Source: Mycolicibacterium frederiksbergense
GTDB lineage: Bacteria > Actinomycetota > Actinomycetes > Mycobacteriales > Mycobacteriaceae
Direction of reading: 5' to 3'
Assembly (NCBI RefSeq): GCF_029893345.1
Contig: NZ_JARXVE010000007.1
Location: 272,716 to 336,715 of the forward strand
Length of the DNA: 64,000 nt
The position numbers were made by a program, and so were the translations under genes. Every line of letters starts with the position of its first letter. Within the stretch, counting starts at the first letter, position 1. Of this stretch, positions 25,255-32,953 are shown in pieces. The notes below the pieces were generated by a model that had not been told where the DNA came from, searched no databases, and saw only the letters and a list, made by a program, of their open reading frames with translations.

Positions 25255-26085
25255 GTGAACAGCAGGTTCCCCGACCAGCAGACCGTGCAGACCGCACTGT
25301 CGCTGGCGGTGCGCGCCCCATCGGCGCACAACTCGCAACCCTGGCACTGGCGGGTGGACGCCGAGAGCCTGCATCTGTACGCCCATCGAAGTCGGCAACT
25401 ACGGGCCACCGATCCCGACGACCGCGATCTGCTGCTCAGTTGCGGTGCGGCACTGCATCACTGCGTGGTGGCCCTGGCGGCGGTGGGCTGGCAGGCCACC
25501 GTGCACCGGTTCCCCGAGCCGGCCAACCACCACCACCTGGCCCGAATCACCGTGACGCCCGCCCCGCCGAGTGAGGCCGACATCAGGCTTGTCGACGCGA
25601 TCGGGCGCCGCCGCACCGACCGCCGCCACTACGGCAACGCCGAGGTCTCCCCCGCCGACATCGCCCTGATCGGTGCACGGGTGGCCCGGATGGGCGTGAC
25701 CATGCGCCGGATCGAGTCCATCGCCCAGCTCAACGGCCTTGTCGAACAAGCGATCTCCAAACACATCGGCGATGCGGACTACTTCACCGAGCTGACCTGC
25801 CGGAGCGAGTACTACCAGTTTCTGGCGCTGGGTACCCGCGACGACGACACGACCGCCAGGCTACGCGCCGGGGAGGCCACCAGCCTGGTGCTGCTCACCG
25901 CGACCGCACTGGGCTTGGCGACCTGTCCGATCACCGAACCGTTGGAGGTGGACGAGACCCGGGCGGCGCTGCGCGAGGAGTTCTTCGATTCCCGCGAGTA
26001 CCCGCAGATGCTGATCCGGATCGGCTGGCCGGCCGAGCAGACCGAACCACTGCCGGCCACACCACGCCGACCCGCCCTGATCTAA
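25255..26085 (+). CDS. Acg-family nitroreductase-like protein
   Basis: 276 residues. The signature RAPSAHNSQPW near residue 17 places it in the Acg family (M. tuberculosis Rv2032, Rv3127, Rv3131), flavin nitroreductase relatives induced in dormancy; Acg itself has an occluded FMN site and may sequester flavin rather than catalyse. Other conserved parts are RRRTDRRHYGNAEVSP and the C-terminal ALGLATCPITEPLEV. The GTG at 25255 is chosen as the only start just ahead of conserved sequence; no well-spaced ribosome-binding site is seen. It ends convergent to devS with a four-base overlap. Expected to be hypoxia- or NO-induced via the DevR box. Confidence 0.85.
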   Translation: MNSRFPDQQTVQTALSLAVRAPSAHNSQPWHWRVDAESLHLYAHRSRQLRATDPDDRDLLLSCGAALHHCVVALAAVGWQATVHRFPEPANHHHLARITVTPAPPSEADIRLVDAIGRRRTDRRHYGNAEVSPADIALIGARVARMGVTMRRIESIAQLNGLVEQAISKHIGDADYFTELTCRSEYYQFLALGTRDDDTTARLRAGEATSLVLLTATALGLATCPITEPLEVDETRAALREEFFDSREYPQMLIRIGWPAEQTEPLPATPRRPALI

Positions 26086-27836
26086 TCGGGAAGCGGTGCC
26101 GCCCAGCGCAACACGGTCCCACCACCAGGGCGATCGGCGATGCTGAACTCGCCACCCGCAGTCCCCGCGCGGGCCCGCAAATTGCCCAGCCCACTCTCGG
26201 TGACCTCGGCGGCGATACCGCAACCATTGTCGGCAACTTCGATGGACAGATCATCGGCGACTTCAACCCGGACGGTGAGTTCGGTTGCGCCCGAATGGCG
26301 TACCGCATTGCTCACCGCCTCGCGCAGCACCGCTTCGGCGTGGTCAGCCAGGGTCGCGTCGATCACCGACAGCGGGCCGATGAACCGGGTGGTGGTGTGC
26401 AGCCCGGCGTCGGCGAACCCTGCGATCACCTCATCGAGACGCTGGCGCAGCCGAGTCGTCCCGGCCTGCGCACCGTGCAGGTCGAAGATCGCGGTCCGGA
26501 TCTCCTGGATAACCGCCTGCAGGTCATCGACGGTGCCGGTGAGTCGCTGCTGCACCTCGGTGGACCGGGCCCGCGGGATCGTGCCCTGCAGGGACAGACC
26601 CACCGCGAACAGGCGCTGGATCACATGGTCGTGCAGATCCCGGGCGATCCGGTCCCGGTCGGCCAGGATCTCCAGCTCGCGCATCCGGCGCTGCGAGCTG
26701 GCCAGCTGCCAGGCCACCGCGGCCTGGTCGGCGAAGGCCGCGGCCATGTCGAGCTGTTCGGCGGTAAAAGGGCGGGCACCGTCGGCGCGCACCGCCACCA
26801 GCACCCCGGCGACGGTGCCGGTGGCCCGCAACGGCAACACCAGGGCCGGGCCGCCCGATCCGTCCAGCTCGAGGCGGTCCAGCCGGTGCGGCGTGCCGTC
26901 CCGGAACGCCGCTCCCACCGCGTCGTCCACCGCTTCATCTCCGGTCAGGTTGCCCACCGGAATCGAATCGACCGTGGTCGCGCTGCCCGCCGTGGCGGCC
27001 ACCACCAAGTTGTCGACCTCACCGTCGGGGGCCTCGGTCCCCGGATCCTCGTGATAGGACGGCACCGCGACCACGATGCGGTCAGCACCGGTCAGTTTGA
27101 GTGCCTTTTCGGCCACCAGCCGGAACACCGTGGCCGGTTCGGTACCCCCGAGCAGCTCGGTGCCGATATCGCGGGTGGCGGCGATCCAGGCCTGCCGGTC
27201 GCGGGACAGCTCATAGAGCCGGGCGTTCTCCACCGCGATACCGGCGGCCGAGGCCAGCGCCTGCACCAGCACCTCGTCGTCCTCGCTGAACGGCTGCCCG
27301 TTGGTCTTGTCGGTCAGATAGAGGTTGCCGAACACTTCGTCGCGGATCCGCACCGGGACACCGAGGAACGTCCGCATCGGTGGGTGATTGGGCGGGAATC
27401 CGACCGATGCCGGATGCAGGCGGATATCGTCGAGCCGGATCGGTTTCGGATCGTCGATCAGCACACCGAGCACACCGCGGCCCTCCGGCAAATGCCCGAT
27501 CAGAGCCCGGGTTTCGTCGTCGATGCCCTGATAGACGAACTCGGTCAGCTCCTGGTCTTCGCCGCGCACGCCCAGCGCACCGTAGCGCGCGTCGACCAAC
27601 TGGATCGCGGTCGCCACGATGGTGCTCAGCGTGACCTCGAGATCCAGGCCCGAGGTCACCGACAGCATGGCCTCCACCAGCCCGTCGATCCGGTCCCGGC
27701 CGGTGATGATCTCCTCTACCCGGTCCTGAACCTCGGTGAGCAATTCGCGCAACCGCAACTGCGAGAGGGTGTCCCGCAACGGCGGGACCCGCTGTTCATC
27801 GTCGGGGTGCGGCGCCTGCCCAGTCACGTCGCCCAT
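26082..27836 (-). CDS. devS: DevS/DosT-type haem sensor histidine kinase
   Basis: 584 residues: two GAF domains (about 63-205 and 233-378), a HisKA_3 dimerisation segment with DRIARDLHDHVIQRLF (phospho-acceptor His402) and an HATPase domain with EAVSNAVRHSG and DNGCGI. In GAF-A the residues aligned with DevS haem ligand His149 and distal Tyr171 of M. tuberculosis are His151 (NHPPMRTFLGV) and Tyr173 (GNLYLTDK), so O2/NO/CO sensing is expected. The ATG at 27836 (MGDVTGQAPHPDD) is preferred over an open frame reaching 27950. It is last in a five-gene unit with the PPOX gene and devR. Confidence 0.93.
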   Translation of the reverse strand: MGDVTGQAPHPDDEQRVPPLRDTLSQLRLRELLTEVQDRVEEIITGRDRIDGLVEAMLSVTSGLDLEVTLSTIVATAIQLVDARYGALGVRGEDQELTEFVYQGIDDETRALIGHLPEGRGVLGVLIDDPKPIRLDDIRLHPASVGFPPNHPPMRTFLGVPVRIRDEVFGNLYLTDKTNGQPFSEDDEVLVQALASAAGIAVENARLYELSRDRQAWIAATRDIGTELLGGTEPATVFRLVAEKALKLTGADRIVVAVPSYHEDPGTEAPDGEVDNLVVAATAGSATTVDSIPVGNLTGDEAVDDAVGAAFRDGTPHRLDRLELDGSGGPALVLPLRATGTVAGVLVAVRADGARPFTAEQLDMAAAFADQAAVAWQLASSQRRMRELEILADRDRIARDLHDHVIQRLFAVGLSLQGTIPRARSTEVQQRLTGTVDDLQAVIQEIRTAIFDLHGAQAGTTRLRQRLDEVIAGFADAGLHTTTRFIGPLSVIDATLADHAEAVLREAVSNAVRHSGATELTVRVEVADDLSIEVADNGCGIAAEVTESGLGNLRARAGTAGGEFSIADRPGGGTVLRWAAPLPD

Positions 27837-27879
27837 GCTCGCATTATCGGCTGCGGCACACCAAGTTTGTCCGGGAACC

Positions 27880-28338
27880 TCACCCGGCAGCCGGCTCGGG
27901 GCCGAACCTGAATCGGCGACCGGTGACCCGGGTCGGAGACACCCGCACATAGTGCGTCTTCGTCGTCGCCGTCCACGGAAGCAACTGCGCTTGGGCGGCC
28001 TCGTCCAGATCCTCGTCGGTGCGCAGCGTGCGTGCGACGCCGCGCACGATCACGCTCCAGCCTTCGGCCGCGTTGTGGTCGTCGACTTCGAACAACACCT
28101 GCTTGTTGATGGCCGAACTGATCAGCTTCGTGCCCTCCGCGGTACGAAACAGGATGGTACGGTGCTGCACCGCGAAGTTGACCGGGAAGATGTTGGCCTC
28201 GTTGTCCACCGTGGTGACGATCCGGCCGAGCGACACGCTGCCCAACAGGTCCCAGCTCTCCCGCTCGGAAAGAATCGTGATCGGCTCACCACTTGTGGTC
28301 ATTCCTGCTCCCGCAACGAAATCGATGTCGTGGCTCAT
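27880..28338 (-). CDS. PPOX-fold (pyridoxamine oxidase-like) protein
   Basis: 152 residues with the split-barrel pattern ESWDLLGSVSLGRIVTTVDNEANIFPVNFAVQ then TKLISSAINKQVLFEVDD and WSVIVRGVARTL. This is the PPOX class of small flavin- or F420-binding proteins; M. tuberculosis has a similar DosR-regulon gene (Rv3129). Its ATG overlaps the devR stop (ATGA) and devS follows 43 bases later, so it lies between the two halves of the two-component system. Substrate unknown; a role in flavin or F420 redox chemistry under hypoxia is inferred. A second ATG at 28302 is possible. Confidence 0.85.
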   Translation of the reverse strand: MSHDIDFVAGAGMTTSGEPITILSERESWDLLGSVSLGRIVTTVDNEANIFPVNFAVQHRTILFRTAEGTKLISSAINKQVLFEVDDHNAAEGWSVIVRGVARTLRTDEDLDEAAQAQLLPWTATTKTHYVRVSPTRVTGRRFRFGPEPAAG

Positions 28339-28973
28339 TGCTCACGACGATCCAACTTGGACGCGAACACCGCGGCCTGCGTGCGGCGCTCCATGCCGAG
28401 TTTGGCCAGCAACCGCGACACATAGTTTTTGATGGTCTTCTCCGCGAGGAACATTCGTGCCGCGATCTGCTTGTTGGTCAGTCCCTCGCCCAGCAGGTCG
28501 AGCAGTACCCGCTCCTGCTGGGTCAGCCCGGACCGCGGATCGGAACGCTCGGCGTCGCCGCGCAGCTTGGCCATCAGCGCCGAGGCGGCGCGGGTATCCA
28601 GTAGCGACCGGCCGGCCCCGACATCCTTGATCGCCTGGGCCAGCTCCATGCCCTTGATGTCCTTGACCACATAGCCGCTGGCGCCGGCCAGGATGGCGTC
28701 CAGCATGGCCTCATCCGAGGTGAACGAGGTCAGCATCAGGCACCGCAGATCGGGCATGCGCGACAACAGATCCCGGCACAGCTCGATCCCGTTGCCGTCC
28801 GGCAGCCGCACGTCGAGCACCGCGACATCGGGCGCCAGGGCCGGAACCCGGGTCAGCGCCTGCGCCACCGAGTCCGCCTCGCCGATCACATCCAGCTCCG
28901 GATCGGCGCTGAGCAGATCGATCAATCCGCGGCGCACCACCTCGTGGTCATCGACCAGAAACACCCTGATCAT
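28335..28973 (-). CDS. devR: DevR/DosR response regulator
   Basis: 212 residues. Receiver domain with Asp8/Asp9, phospho-acceptor Asp54 (VLDVRLPDG) and Lys104 (VVKDIKG), all at the same numbers as in M. tuberculosis DosR, and a LuxR-type HTH with LTQQERVLLDLLGEGLTNKQIAARM and the recognition helix segment EKTIKNYVSRLLAKLGMERRTQAAVF. It activates dormancy genes through 20-base palindromic boxes; two such boxes flank this locus. It overlaps the PPOX gene and follows the USP-like gene after ten bases, so autoregulation from the box at 30441 is likely. Confidence 0.95.
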   Translation of the reverse strand: MIRVFLVDDHEVVRRGLIDLLSADPELDVIGEADSVAQALTRVPALAPDVAVLDVRLPDGNGIELCRDLLSRMPDLRCLMLTSFTSDEAMLDAILAGASGYVVKDIKGMELAQAIKDVGAGRSLLDTRAASALMAKLRGDAERSDPRSGLTQQERVLLDLLGEGLTNKQIAARMFLAEKTIKNYVSRLLAKLGMERRTQAAVFASKLDRREQ

Positions 28974-28983
28974 GGCATGAGTC

Positions 28984-29418
28984 TCACAACCGCTGCCGCC
29001 GATCGCAAGTCAGCACCGCGCAATCGGCCGCGGCCAGCGCCGCCCGCAGCTCATCCGAGACCGGATGATCGGCGCAGACCACAAGCACCTGCGCCGAGTC
29101 CGGATGTGCCGCAAGGTATTCCGCAGCGCTGCCGTAACCTTCGATACTCTGCACGTCGAGGTCCGCGGAGCGGCGACGCCAGCGGGTGATCCTGCGTTCC
29201 AGTTGCGCCTCGGACAGCCGGTCGCGGTCGGCGACGGCGGTCGCGTCGTACATCTCACGGTGCCGGGCTCCCCAGGTGGTCAGCACCCGCAACGGCGCGC
29301 CACGCAGCAGAGCCTCGTCGACCGCGCTCTGCAGTGCCTCGTTGCTGGCGGTGCGGCCGTCGGCCTCCACCACAACGGCTGCGGTGGCAACGGCGGTGTC
29401 GATCAGGGTGTCGGTCAC
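28984..29418 (-). CDS. Universal stress protein-like, Rv3134c position
   Basis: About 144 residues, in the place occupied by USP gene Rv3134c before devR in M. tuberculosis but only half its length (one degenerate domain). It keeps a USP-like core (ATAAVVVEADGRTASNEAL, LRGAPLRVLTTWG, AQVLVVCADHPVSDELRAAL) but lacks the GxxGxxGS ATP-binding loop, so it is probably a non-ATP type. AGGAG, formed partly by the preceding stop codon, sits directly against the ATG at 29424 but six bases before the GTG at 29418, so I take the GTG. Confidence 0.75.
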   Translation of the reverse strand: MTDTLIDTAVATAAVVVEADGRTASNEALQSAVDEALLRGAPLRVLTTWGARHREMYDATAVADRDRLSEAQLERRITRWRRRSADLDVQSIEGYGSAAEYLAAHPDSAQVLVVCADHPVSDELRAALAAADCAVLTCDRRQRL

Positions 29419-29427
29419 TTTCATCTC

Positions 29428-30408
29428 CTATTCGAAGGTCAGGATGGTCTCGACGGCGCGGCGCGGGGTCGGTGGTGGCACTTCGGTAAGCGTTGGGGCG
29501 AGCCCGATCCGGACCAGCAGCTGCGGGCAGGCGTCGCGGTTGATCAGGGTGCCGATGATGTTGCGGCTGGCGTGCAACTCGGTCACGTGGCTCACCGGGC
29601 AGGTGCCCAGACCCGACATCGTGCACTCCAGCAGCAGCGCCGAGAGTGCCTCACCGGCGTCCAGGGCGTCCGCACGGCTGTAGCCGTCGGTGGACAGCAC
29701 CACGATCGTGGCCGAATCGTCGTGCACGGTGGGCCGACGATCGCTGTGCGCGGTCACCGGGAAGGTACGCGAGACCGCGACCCGCTCGCTTTCGGAGGCC
29801 GACACCAGGGAACTCTGCGGGATCCCGTCCTCGGTCGCGAACGGTGTCGTCCACCAGGCCAGTTCGGCGTGGTAGGCGGTGTCGTAGAGGCGCAGCGAAT
29901 CGGTCAGTGCGGCGGCCTCGGCCACCTCGGCCCGCATCTCCTCGGTCAGCACGTCCAGGTGTACCGGGCCGTCTGCCAACTGGGCCCGCAGCAACGGTTC
30001 GAAGGAATCCCAGCCCGCGTACCCGGTCATCGGCAGCCGGTCGGTGCGCCGCGCCAGGATCGCGTCGGCCCGCCGGCGGTGGGCGTCGGTGACGAAGTCC
30101 ATCGGGGTGAACTGCAGCGTCGCCAGATGGTCGAGGTCGTTGGGGTTGGGAAACCGGTCCACGGTGCTGGCCCACCCGGCCGCCGCCATCGCCACCCGCA
30201 GGTGATCCAGCAGCACACCGCAGCTGATGATCGCCTCACGCGAGGACCGGTCGGTCGCGGTCACCACCCGGTTCGGGTTGAGATACAGACGCAGGCCCGT
30301 ACGGTCGGCGACCAGCCGCCACGGTTGGGTGTTGTGCAGTGAGGGGGCACGCGATGCCAGCTGCACGGCACTGGTGATGGTTGCGGAGTCGAGCATCGTG
30401 TCGGGCAT
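29428..30408 (-). CDS. Acg-family nitroreductase-like protein, operon leader
   Basis: 326 residues with RAPSLHNTQPW near residue 20, RRRADAILARRTDRLPM and TMSGLGTCPVSHVTEL, the same family as the protein at 25255 and nearer in length to Rv2032/Rv3131. It is the first gene of the unit nitroreductase - USP-like - devR - PPOX - devS, with gaps of 9 bases or fewer up to devR. A DevR-type box ends 32 bases upstream of the ATG. A flavin-related role in dormancy follows from the family; the catalytic reaction is not established. Confidence 0.88.
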   Translation of the reverse strand: MPDTMLDSATITSAVQLASRAPSLHNTQPWRLVADRTGLRLYLNPNRVVTATDRSSREAIISCGVLLDHLRVAMAAAGWASTVDRFPNPNDLDHLATLQFTPMDFVTDAHRRRADAILARRTDRLPMTGYAGWDSFEPLLRAQLADGPVHLDVLTEEMRAEVAEAAALTDSLRLYDTAYHAELAWWTTPFATEDGIPQSSLVSASESERVAVSRTFPVTAHSDRRPTVHDDSATIVVLSTDGYSRADALDAGEALSALLLECTMSGLGTCPVSHVTELHASRNIIGTLINRDACPQLLVRIGLAPTLTEVPPPTPRRAVETILTFE

Positions 30409-30440
30409 GCTTCAAGCCTCGTCGGGCCCGGTCGCGCGGA

Positions 30441-30460
30441 TAAGGGTCTTTGGTCCTCAA
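30441..30460. promoter_or_regulatory. DevR (DosR)-type box for the devRS operon
   Basis: On the minus strand TTGAGGACCAAAGACCCTTA matches TTSGGGACTWWAGTCCCSAA at about 14 or 15 of 20 positions, keeping GGAC, AAG and CCC. It lies 32 bases upstream of the ATG at 30408, nearly the same distance as the box at 25202 from its gene. Confidence 0.6.
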
Positions 30461-30478
30461 ACCTGCGCGATGTGCGTC

Positions 30479-31363
30479 TCACGCCCCGTTGTTCGGGCCC
30501 CCTGAATTGGCCCCGGGAATATCGGTGATCGGGAAGTTCGGCATCGGCGCGGGTGAGGGGGTGGCGGGCAGCGACGGGATTTCCTCGGGGGCGATGTCGC
30601 GCAGGGCCTCGCCGGGCGGCACGGGCGGGCCGTTCTCGCGGCTGCCGTAGGAGGTGCCCGGCTCACGCTCACCGAGTAGGTGGCTCACGGTCACCAGGTG
30701 GTAGTCGTTGGCCTTGAGCACCGGGATGAACTGCTGCACCAGATCGACGGTCGACGAGTAGGTGTCATGAAAAAGTACGACAGCACCCGGTTTGATCTGG
30801 GTCATCAGCATGTAGCGAGTAGCCGCGGTGTTCGAGTCGTTGGCCCAGTCGAACGGGATGACGTCCCAGTTGATGTCGGCAAGCCCCTGCTTACCGGCCT
30901 CGGCCAGCACCTGGTCGTTGATCAGCCCGCCGGCCGTGCGCACCAGCTTCGGCCGCTGGCCCGTCGCAGCCTCGATGGCGTCACTGGCCTTGCTGAACTG
31001 CGCCGGAATCTCCTCGGGCGGGATCGTCGTCATGTTGGGGTGTTCCCAGGTGTGGCTGCCCAGTTCCATCCCCGCCTCGACGACTTGCCGGGCGCCCTCG
31101 GGGTTGGCCGCGACCTTGTTGCCGATCTCGAAGAACGTGGCCTTGGCGTCGTTGTCCTTGAGGATCTTCAACAGACGCTCGGTGTACGGCCCGGGCCCGT
31201 CATCGAAGGTCAGCGCGATGCACTTCTCCTTCGAGCAGTCCACCTCGTCGGGACCGTCGCGATGGATGCCCCCGGTGAGCGCCCCGACCACCAGAACCGC
31301 GACGGCGGCAACCACGCCGATGACAGTCCACCGCCAGGCCTGGCTGTCGCGACGTCTCGGCAC
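30479..31363 (-). CDS. Membrane-anchored polysaccharide deacetylase (NodB domain)
   Basis: 294 residues: one N-terminal transmembrane helix (about 12-31), then a NodB domain with TFDDGPG (Asp54, Asp55), metal-binding His104 and His108 in SHTWEHPN, and HDTYSST near residue 199. The usual third motif (R-P-P-x-G) reads RTAGG here. The C-terminus is Pro/Ser-rich and disordered. The homologue Rv1096 is reported as a peptidoglycan deacetylase; cell-wall modification outside the membrane is likely. The GTG at 31363 follows a TAGGCT hexamer by six bases, suggesting a leaderless transcript starting next to a long palindrome. Confidence 0.88.
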   Translation of the reverse strand: MPRRRDSQAWRWTVIGVVAAVAVLVVGALTGGIHRDGPDEVDCSKEKCIALTFDDGPGPYTERLLKILKDNDAKATFFEIGNKVAANPEGARQVVEAGMELGSHTWEHPNMTTIPPEEIPAQFSKASDAIEAATGQRPKLVRTAGGLINDQVLAEAGKQGLADINWDVIPFDWANDSNTAATRYMLMTQIKPGAVVLFHDTYSSTVDLVQQFIPVLKANDYHLVTVSHLLGEREPGTSYGSRENGPPVPPGEALRDIAPEEIPSLPATPSPAPMPNFPITDIPGANSGGPNNGA

Positions 31364-31385
31364 CCCGGCAGCCTACCGAACCGGT

Positions 31386-31434
31386 GATTTGGGTGCGTTT
31401 GGTAACGGCTGGCGTTACCAAACGCACCCAAATC
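31386..31434. terminator. Perfect 22-base inverted repeat after phoH2
   Basis: The arms 31386-31407 and 31413-31434 are perfectly complementary (22 pairs, core GGGTGCGTTTGGTAACG) around a five-base loop. It lies eight bases past the phoH2 stop and 23 bases before the deacetylase start on the same strand. It could be a terminator, but its length and its overlap with the -35 region of the next gene also fit an operator. Confidence 0.6.
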
Positions 31435-31442
31435 GCTCCGAC

Positions 31443-32753
31443 TCAGGGCAGGGCGGCCGGGCTGATCTCCTCCAGCATCTCGGTGACCAGCGCCGCGATC
31501 GGCGAACGTTCACTGCGCTGCAGGGTGATGTGGGCGAACAACGGGTGCCCCTTGAGCTTCTCGATCACCGCGGCCACCCCGTCGTGCCGGCCCACCCGCA
31601 GGTTGTCGCGCTGGGCCACATCGTGGGTCAGCACCACCCGCGAGCCCGCGCCGAGCCGGGACAGCACGGTCAGCAGCACGTTGCGCTCCAACGACTGCGC
31701 CTCATCGACGATCACGAACGAGTCGTGCAGGGAGCGGCCCCGAATGTGGGTCAGCGGAAGCACTTCCAGCATGCCGCGGGAGAGCACCTCGTCGAGCACC
31801 GCCGGGCTGGCCAGCCCTTCCAAGGTGTCGAAGACGGCCTGCGCCCACGGGCCCATCTTCTCGCTCTCACTGCCGGGCAGGTAGCCGAGATCTTGGCCGC
31901 CGACCGCATACAGCGGCCGGAACACCACGACCTTGCGCTGGGTTCGGCGCTCCAGCACGGCCTCCAGGCCCGCGCACAGCGCCAGCGCCGACTTGCCGGT
32001 GCCGGCCTTACCGCCCAGTGACACGATGCCGACGGATTCGTCGAGCAGCAGATCCAGCGCCACTCGCTGTTCGGCTGACCTTCCCCGGAGGCCGAACACT
32101 TCGCGATCACCGCGCACCAACTGCACCCGCTTCTCGGCGTTGACCCGCCCGAGCGCCGAGGAGCCACCGCCCAGCAAGCGAATTCCGGTGTGGCAGGGCA
32201 GATCCCGAGCCTCGGCCAGGTCCACCTCGGCGTCGGCGAACAAGGTGTCGATCGCCTCGGCCGCGACGTCACACTCGGTCATTCCGGTCCAGCCGGACAC
32301 CACGACATCCTGCGCGTGGTACTCGTCGGCGGCCAGGCCCACCGCGCCAGCCTTGACCCGCAGCGGAATGTCCTTGCTCACCAACGTGACATGCTTGCCC
32401 TCCGCGGCCAGGTTGGCCGCACAGGTCAGGATCCGCGAATCGTTACTGTCGGTGCGGAATCCGGCCGGCAGCACCGTCGGATCGCTGTGGTTCAGCTCGA
32501 CATGCAGTGTTCCACCTTGGGTCCCAACAGGAATCGGCTGATCCAGCCGTCCATGTTCGAGCCGCAGATCATCGAACATCCGCAGCGCCTGCCGAGCGAA
32601 CCAGCCCAACTCGTGGTGATGCCGTTTGGCTTCCAGCTCGCTGATCACAACCAGCGGGACAACCACTTCATGTTCGGCGAAGCGGGTGCATGCCCACGGA
32701 TCGGACAGCAACACCGAAGTGTCGAGCACATACGTACGGCGCGAATCAGTCAC
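31443..32753 (-). CDS. phoH2: PhoH2: PIN-domain RNase fused to PhoH RNA helicase
   Basis: 436 residues. The N-terminal PIN domain starts TYVLDTSVLLSDPWA (Asp11) with acidic residues near 39 and 104; the C-terminal PhoH ATPase has Walker A GKAGTGKSAL near residue 249 and Walker B FVIVDEAQSL. PhoH2 proteins unwind and cleave RNA in an ATP-dependent manner, and mycobacterial phoH2 (Rv1095) is described with a short overlapping upstream gene, phoAT, that counters its toxicity. A matching overlapping ORF is present here. The GTG start shares its bases with the stop of that ORF (GTGA). Confidence 0.93.
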   Translation of the reverse strand: MTDSRRTYVLDTSVLLSDPWACTRFAEHEVVVPLVVISELEAKRHHHELGWFARQALRMFDDLRLEHGRLDQPIPVGTQGGTLHVELNHSDPTVLPAGFRTDSNDSRILTCAANLAAEGKHVTLVSKDIPLRVKAGAVGLAADEYHAQDVVVSGWTGMTECDVAAEAIDTLFADAEVDLAEARDLPCHTGIRLLGGGSSALGRVNAEKRVQLVRGDREVFGLRGRSAEQRVALDLLLDESVGIVSLGGKAGTGKSALALCAGLEAVLERRTQRKVVVFRPLYAVGGQDLGYLPGSESEKMGPWAQAVFDTLEGLASPAVLDEVLSRGMLEVLPLTHIRGRSLHDSFVIVDEAQSLERNVLLTVLSRLGAGSRVVLTHDVAQRDNLRVGRHDGVAAVIEKLKGHPLFAHITLQRSERSPIAALVTEMLEEISPAALP

Positions 32754-32884
32754 GTGGCGCTCCTAGTGCCCGCGCGGCCCCACACGAACCCGTCGGTGGA
32801 CACTGCGGCACCAGGACCGGGGCCGGTCCTCTCGTGATCGAAACGATCGGTACCGCCCGGACAGCAGAGCATGTCGCTAGCCAT
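32750..32884 (-). CDS. phoAT-like small ORF overlapping phoH2
   Basis: A 44-codon frame (begins MASDMLCCPGG, ends GRAGTRSAT) whose TGA overlaps the phoH2 GTG by four bases. This is the position and overlap reported for phoAT, the antitoxin-like partner of PhoH2 in mycobacteria. The ATG at 32884 has GGAG about 12 bases upstream; an in-frame GTG at 32929 would add 15 residues. There is no recognisable domain, so the call rests on context. It is too short for most gene finders. Confidence 0.5.
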   Translation of the reverse strand: MASDMLCCPGGTDRFDHERTGPGPGAAVSTDGFVWGRAGTRSAT

Positions 32885-32953
32885 CGGATTCGACGCTACT
32901 CCCGCCGGGGCGGGGTTGCTGGCTGGCACGCCGGGTGAACGGCGCCCGGAGCG

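Noticed and set aside
26295..27911. 538-codon plus-strand frame opposite devS
   Set aside because: No recognisable domain and composition typical of antisense frames; devS on the other strand is a clear orthologue with all motifs.
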